Below, piece after piece: positions 3,248 through 6,628 of a stretch of DNA of 6,628 nucleotides (the first letter of the stretch is position 1; every line of letters starts with the position of its first letter). The stretch is from assembly GCA_031276475.1 (NCBI GenBank), contig JAISMZ010000203.1, forward strand, positions 1 through 6,628, read 5' to 3'. Under the pieces are notes generated by a model. The model ran no database searches. It was not told where the DNA came from and saw only the letters and a list, made by a program, of their open reading frames with translations. Made by a program: the position numbers and the translations under genes. The stretch comes from Coriobacteriales bacterium (lineage in GTDB: Bacteria > Actinomycetota > Coriobacteriia > Coriobacteriales > UBA8131).

Positions 3248-5626
3248 ATGCTTAGGCTGAGGCATTTCATGGTGCCATTTCTGGGGGCTGTCTGCCTGGC
3301 CGTCGTGCTGCTGTTCGTGCAGGCTATCTGCGACCTCAACCTGCCCAATCTGATGAGCGACATAGTCAACACAGGTATTCAAAAAGGCGGTGTGGAGGAG
3401 GTCGCGCCACGCGCGATCTCCAAAGAGGGGCACGATTTCATCGAAGACTTTATGAGTGATGAGGACAGGGGTCTGTTGGAGCAGAGCTATCATCTCAGCT
3501 CAGACGCAAAGACCGCTGCTGACGGGGCAGCCGCCGGCGCTGACGAAAGGGGCGGCTCCGCTGCTGGTGATCGGCCGCTTTCCGACACCTGGCCCAAGGC
3601 CGCAAGCGAGCCGGTCTATTTGCTTACCAGCGATATTTCTGCGCAAAACCTCACCCAGTTGGACGCGGCTTTTGGCAAGGCCGCCTGGACGCTGCTCGGT
3701 CTGCTCCAGCGCGCGCAGCAGACTGGAATTGAGGGCGGCGCCCCTGCTCTCAGTGGTGACGCATCCGGCGCCCCCGCCCCCGACCTCCAACAGCCCGACC
3801 TCCAACAGCCCGACCTCCAACAGATCGACCTCTCCGTGCTCTACCAACTCCAGCCCCTGCTGCAACAGCTGCCCGAGCAGTGGCATCGCGACGCTGCCCG
3901 TCAGGCCGAAGGCATCGATCCAGCCCTGCGCGGCCAGAGCGCGACGCTGCTCACCGCAGCCTTCTATCGCGAGTTGGGCCGCGACATGGGCGCGATTGAG
4001 ATGAGCTACATTTTGCGCATCGGCCTGATAATGCTGCTGGTCACTGCCCTTTCTGGCCTGGCCACGGTTCTGGTTGGCTTTATCTCGGCGCGCGTTGGCG
4101 CCGGTGTTGCCCGCGACCTGCGCGCTGCGGTTTTTGAGAAGGTTTCCCGCTTCTCGCACGCCGAGTTTGACCGTTTCTCCACAGCTTCACTTATTACGCG
4201 TTCCACCAACGACGTCACCGTGATGCAGATGCTGGTCACCCTCGGCATCAGGATGATCTGTTACGCGCCGATCATGGGAATTGGTGCCACGGCGATGGCG
4301 CTCTCCAAATCCGTTGCCATGAGTTGGCTCATCGGTCTGGCGGTGGTTTTGCTGCTGGGCATCATTGGCGTTTTGGCGGCCATCGTAATGCCCAAGTTCC
4401 AGATCATGCAGACCCTGGTCGACCGCGTGAACCTCGTCGCTCGCGAAAGCCTGGTTGGGCTGATGGTAGTTCGCGCGTTTTCGCGCTCGGATTTTGAGAG
4501 AAAACGCTTTGATGCGGCCAACCGCGACCTGACGCGCACCACGCTGTTCGTCAACCGGGCGATGACCTTCATGATGCCCACACTGATGCTGTTGATGAAC
4601 GGCCTGACGGCACTGGTCATCTGGGTCGGCTCGCAGCAGGTTGCCGCCTCACAGATGCAGGTTGGCGACATGATGGCCTACATGCAATACGTGATGCAAA
4701 TTATCACCTCCTTCATGTTCATCGCCATGATCTTCGTCTTTTTGCCGCGCGCTCAGGTCTCGGCCAAGCGCATCGCCGAGGTCCTGCAGACTGAGCCAAC
4801 CGTCCTCGACCCGCCAAAACCGGCGCTGATGGATGAGTCTCGGCGCGGCGAGGTTGAGTTTCGCGACGTCAGCTTCAGATATCAAGGGGGGGAGACTGAC
4901 GCGCTTCAATCCATCTCATTTATCGCCCGCCCCGGCCAGACAACCGCCTTCATCGGCTCCACCGGCTCAGGAAAGTCTACGATACTCAACCTGATCCCGC
5001 GCTTTTACGATGTCACTGCCGGTGCGGTGTTGGTGGGCGGCGTGGATGTACGTACGCTTTCTCAGCACGAACTGCGCGCGCATATCGGTTACGTGCCCCA
5101 GCAAAGCGTGCTGATGGCCGGCACTGTCGCCAGCAACATCGCCTATGGCGCTCCGGAGGCGGACGTGGCAAAAATTGCTGCGGTCGCCCAGGCCGAAGAC
5201 TTCATCGAGGCTTTGCCCGAGGGCTTTGACGCACCGGTATCCCAGGGCGGCAGCAATGTCTCCGGCGGCCAGCGCCAGCGCATCTCCATCGCCCGTGCCC
5301 TGGCCATCAACCCCGACATCTATCTCTTTGACGACAGCTTCTCGGCGTTGGACTTTGCCACCGATGCCGCCCTGCGCCGCGCCTTGGCCGCCTACACCGC
5401 CAACGCGACGCTGATAATCGTCGCCCAGCGCGTGAACACCATCCGCGATGCCGACCAGATATACGTCATTGACGACGGACGCATCGTTGGCCAGGGCCGC
5501 CACGAGGAGCTGCTTGAAAGCTGCGAGGCATACGCCCAGATCGCCCATTCGCAGCTGGCGGCACCGGCGGCGGGCGCTCCCACGGCACCAGCGGCGGCCG
5601 CCCCGGCAGGTGATTCCGATGAGTGA
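3248..5626 (+). CDS. ABC exporter half-transporter with degenerate ATPase site and large TM1-TM2 insertion
   Basis: This is a type IV (MdlB/EfrAB/TM287-288-like) membrane-ATPase fusion of 792 residues; most relatives have about 580. TM1 is about 10-30. A hydrophilic stretch of about 35-250 lies where a short outer loop is normal. TM2 starts near 257, and TM3-TM6 lie between about 335 and 505. The ATPase has Walker A GSTGSGKST (570-578), Q-loop Q618, signature VSGGQ (671-675), Walker B YLFDD (692-696) and D-loop SALD (699-702). The catalytic Glu after Walker B is Asp (D696) and the H-loop His is Gln (Q727, VAQR), as expected of the non-hydrolysing site in a heterodimeric exporter. The partner is the next gene, which overlaps by 8 bp. 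The C-terminus is an Ala/Pro-rich tail. I recall similar TM1-TM2 insertions in clostridial homologues. The substrate is unknown; multidrug or lipid-like compounds are typical. Confidence 0.93.
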   Translation: MLRLRHFMVPFLGAVCLAVVLLFVQAICDLNLPNLMSDIVNTGIQKGGVEEVAPRAISKEGHDFIEDFMSDEDRGLLEQSYHLSSDAKTAADGAAAGADERGGSAAGDRPLSDTWPKAASEPVYLLTSDISAQNLTQLDAAFGKAAWTLLGLLQRAQQTGIEGGAPALSGDASGAPAPDLQQPDLQQPDLQQIDLSVLYQLQPLLQQLPEQWHRDAARQAEGIDPALRGQSATLLTAAFYRELGRDMGAIEMSYILRIGLIMLLVTALSGLATVLVGFISARVGAGVARDLRAAVFEKVSRFSHAEFDRFSTASLITRSTNDVTVMQMLVTLGIRMICYAPIMGIGATAMALSKSVAMSWLIGLAVVLLLGIIGVLAAIVMPKFQIMQTLVDRVNLVARESLVGLMVVRAFSRSDFERKRFDAANRDLTRTTLFVNRAMTFMMPTLMLLMNGLTALVIWVGSQQVAASQMQVGDMMAYMQYVMQIITSFMFIAMIFVFLPRAQVSAKRIAEVLQTEPTVLDPPKPALMDESRRGEVEFRDVSFRYQGGETDALQSISFIARPGQTTAFIGSTGSGKSTILNLIPRFYDVTAGAVLVGGVDVRTLSQHELRAHIGYVPQQSVLMAGTVASNIAYGAPEADVAKIAAVAQAEDFIEALPEGFDAPVSQGGSNVSGGQRQRISIARALAINPDIYLFDDSFSALDFATDAALRRALAAYTANATLIIVAQRVNTIRDADQIYVIDDGRIVGQGRHEELLESCEAYAQIAHSQLAAPAAGAPTAPAAAAPAGDSDE
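3779..3823 (+). repeat. Perfect 15-bp x3 tandem repeat encoding PDLQQ
   Basis: CCCGACCTCCAACAG occurs three times without a mismatch (3779-3793, 3794-3808, 3809-3823) and keeps frame, giving residues P178-Q192. A fourth, diverged start (IDL) follows. It lies in the predicted outer segment between TM1 and TM2. Identity at synonymous positions means recent duplication, probably by strand slippage. Confidence 0.95.
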
Positions 5627-6628
5627 CGACGCCCGCCGCGAGCAGAGTGCGCCGTCTTCCTCCACAGCTGCGCCGTCCTCCTCCACAGCTGCATCGCCCG
5701 CCGCCGGCGCCGATGCCCGCCGCCAGCAGCTGCGCAAGGCCCAGGCGGCTCGTACCACCACCCCGCGTCGTCGCGGGCCGATGGGCCGTGGACCAGCGCA
5801 GACAATGGCTACCGAGAAGCCCCGCGACCCAAAGGGCAGCCTGCTCAAACTACTGCGCTACCTTGGCGGGCACCGGCGCGCGGTCGTCGTGGTAATCATC
5901 TTTGCCATCGCCTCAACGCTGTTCATGATCCTCGGTCCAAAGATTCTTGGCACGGCCACCACCGAGCTGTTCTCCGGCATCATGGCCAAGATCGCGGGCA
6001 CGGGCGACGGCCCGGATTTTAGCGCCATCGCTCAGACCCTGCTTTTTTTGTGCGGCCTCTACCTGATAAGCGCGCTGTTCCAGTTCGTCCAGGGTTTTCT
6101 GATGACGGGCGTGGCCAACAAGATCTGCTACCAACTGCGCCGCGACCTGGACGAGAAGATCATGCGCCTGCCCTTCTCCTATTACGACAAGGTGGCCACC
6201 GGCGACGTGATGAGCCGTATCACCAACGATGTGGACGCCATCCAGCAATGCCTCAACCAGTCCATCACCCAGCTGATCACCTCGGTCACCACGCTGCTCG
6301 GCATTTTGGTAATGATGCTTTCCATCAGCTGGGCGATGACGCTTATCGCTTTGGTGACGCTGCCGCTTTCGGCCGGCATCGTGATGCTGATCATCCGCCG
6401 TTCGCAGCGCCACTTCGTCGCCCAGCAGGACTATCTCGGCGAGGTCAACGGGATGGTCGAGGAGAATTTTGCGACGCACACCATCGTCCGCGCCTTTAAC
6501 GGCGAGCGCCAGGCGCTGGAGCAGTTCTCGCAAAGCAACAACCGGCTCTACACCGCCGCCTGGCGGGCGAACTTCCTCTCCGGCCTGATGATGCCGGTGA
6601 TGAACATCATCTCCAACCTCGGATACGT
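5619..6628 (+). CDS. ABC exporter half-transporter, partner subunit, C-terminus cut by window edge
   Basis: This is the second subunit of the exporter. 336 residues are visible, ending in TM5 before the ATPase domain, so whether its ATP site is intact cannot be seen. Residues 1-75 form a polar extension (Ser/Ala/Arg-rich) ending in GPMGRGPAQ and EKPRDPKGSLLKLLRYL; that last part resembles the usual start of this subunit in Clostridia. TM1 is about 88-108, TM2 about 137-162, TM3 about 215-235 and TM4 about 238-260. The family motif FSYYDKVATGDVMSRITNDVDAI is at about 186-208, and EENFATHTIVRAFNGE at about 281-296 marks the coupling region. The ATG overlaps the previous stop (ATGAGTGA), with AGGTG 6 nt ahead, implying translational coupling. 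Its TM1-TM2 loop is short, unlike that of the first subunit. M55 or M63 are possible later starts. Confidence 0.92.
   Translation, partial: MSDDARREQSAPSSSTAAPSSSTAASPAAGADARRQQLRKAQAARTTTPRRRGPMGRGPAQTMATEKPRDPKGSLLKLLRYLGGHRRAVVVVIIFAIASTLFMILGPKILGTATTELFSGIMAKIAGTGDGPDFSAIAQTLLFLCGLYLISALFQFVQGFLMTGVANKICYQLRRDLDEKIMRLPFSYYDKVATGDVMSRITNDVDAIQQCLNQSITQLITSVTTLLGILVMMLSISWAMTLIALVTLPLSAGIVMLIIRRSQRHFVAQQDYLGEVNGMVEENFATHTIVRAFNGERQALEQFSQSNNRLYTAAWRANFLSGLMMPVMNIISNLGY
5648..5689 (+). repeat. 21-bp x2 tandem repeat encoding APSSSTA
   Basis: Two 21-bp units (5648-5668 and 5669-5689) differ at one base and encode APSSSTA twice (residues 11-24) in the disordered N-terminal extension of the second exporter subunit. 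A partial third unit begins directly after (AASPA). Confidence 0.85.

Noticed and set aside
3779..3823. Short repeats considered as a CRISPR array
   Set aside because: The units are 15 bp, contiguous and in frame, with no spacers. No array or cas gene is present in the window.
4967..5848. Minus-strand reading frame of 293 codons
   Set aside because: It is antisense to the ATPase domain of the exporter and the start of its partner. The opposite strand has all Walker and signature motifs in frame.
5913..6533. Minus-strand reading frame of 206 codons
   Set aside because: It is antisense to the membrane domain of the second exporter subunit, whose family motifs are clear on the plus strand.
1..6628. 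A new defence, mobile or biosynthetic system
   Set aside because: All large genes belong to familiar families (flavodiiron protein, rubredoxin, L10, L7/L12, ABC exporters). No transposase, integrase, phage, toxin-antitoxin or novel enzyme cluster is seen, and nothing in the composition suggests recent transfer.

Overview
The window looks like ordinary chromosome from a GC-rich, anaerobic or oxygen-sensitive bacterium. I suspect an actinobacterium of the Coriobacteriia (Eggerthella/Slackia-like). The reasons are the GC-rich codon use, a class A flavodiiron protein beside rubredoxin (typical of anaerobes), L10 and L7/L12 sequences resembling those of that class, and ABC half-transporters of a type common in Clostridia and Coriobacteriia. 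The taxonomic call is inference from recalled similarity, not a search.

Left part (1-1343, minus strand): a rubredoxin gene is followed downstream by a flavodiiron protein gene (fprA-like) that runs off the left edge. Rubredoxin is the usual electron donor to flavodiiron proteins, so the pair reads as an O2 or NO reductase module. A good extended -10 promoter with an internal dyad precedes rubredoxin. The 163-bp gap between the two genes holds a decayed 17-bp tandem repeat. Diverging on the plus strand (1472-1690) is a small eight-cysteine protein of unknown function.

Middle (1691-3247, plus strand): a 379-bp gene-free stretch carries a repeat cluster, a convincing promoter and a ribosomal-protein L10 leader. 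The leader ends in an intrinsic terminator just upstream of rplJ. The leader can be drawn as three mutually exclusive helices (L10-binding fold, antiterminator, terminator), which matches autogenous attenuation by the L10(L12) complex. rplJ (L10) and rplL (L7/L12) follow. The usual neighbours rplK-rplA and rpoB-rpoC are not next to them here. A strong 14-bp perfect hairpin without a U-tract closes the ribosomal unit.

Right part (3248-6628, plus strand): two ABC exporter half-transporter genes overlap by 8 bp. The first has a degenerate ATP site (Asp after Walker B, Gln in the H-loop) and a roughly 215-residue segment between TM1 and TM2 that contains a perfect PDLQQ repeat. The second is cut by the right edge before its ATPase domain. 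Together they should form a heterodimeric multidrug-type exporter in the cytoplasmic membrane.

I see no CRISPR, tRNA, rRNA, insertion sequence or phage gene. The items most worth following up are the leader RNA switch, the eight-cysteine protein beside the rubredoxin/flavodiiron unit, the operator-like dyad, and the variable repeats in the exporter.
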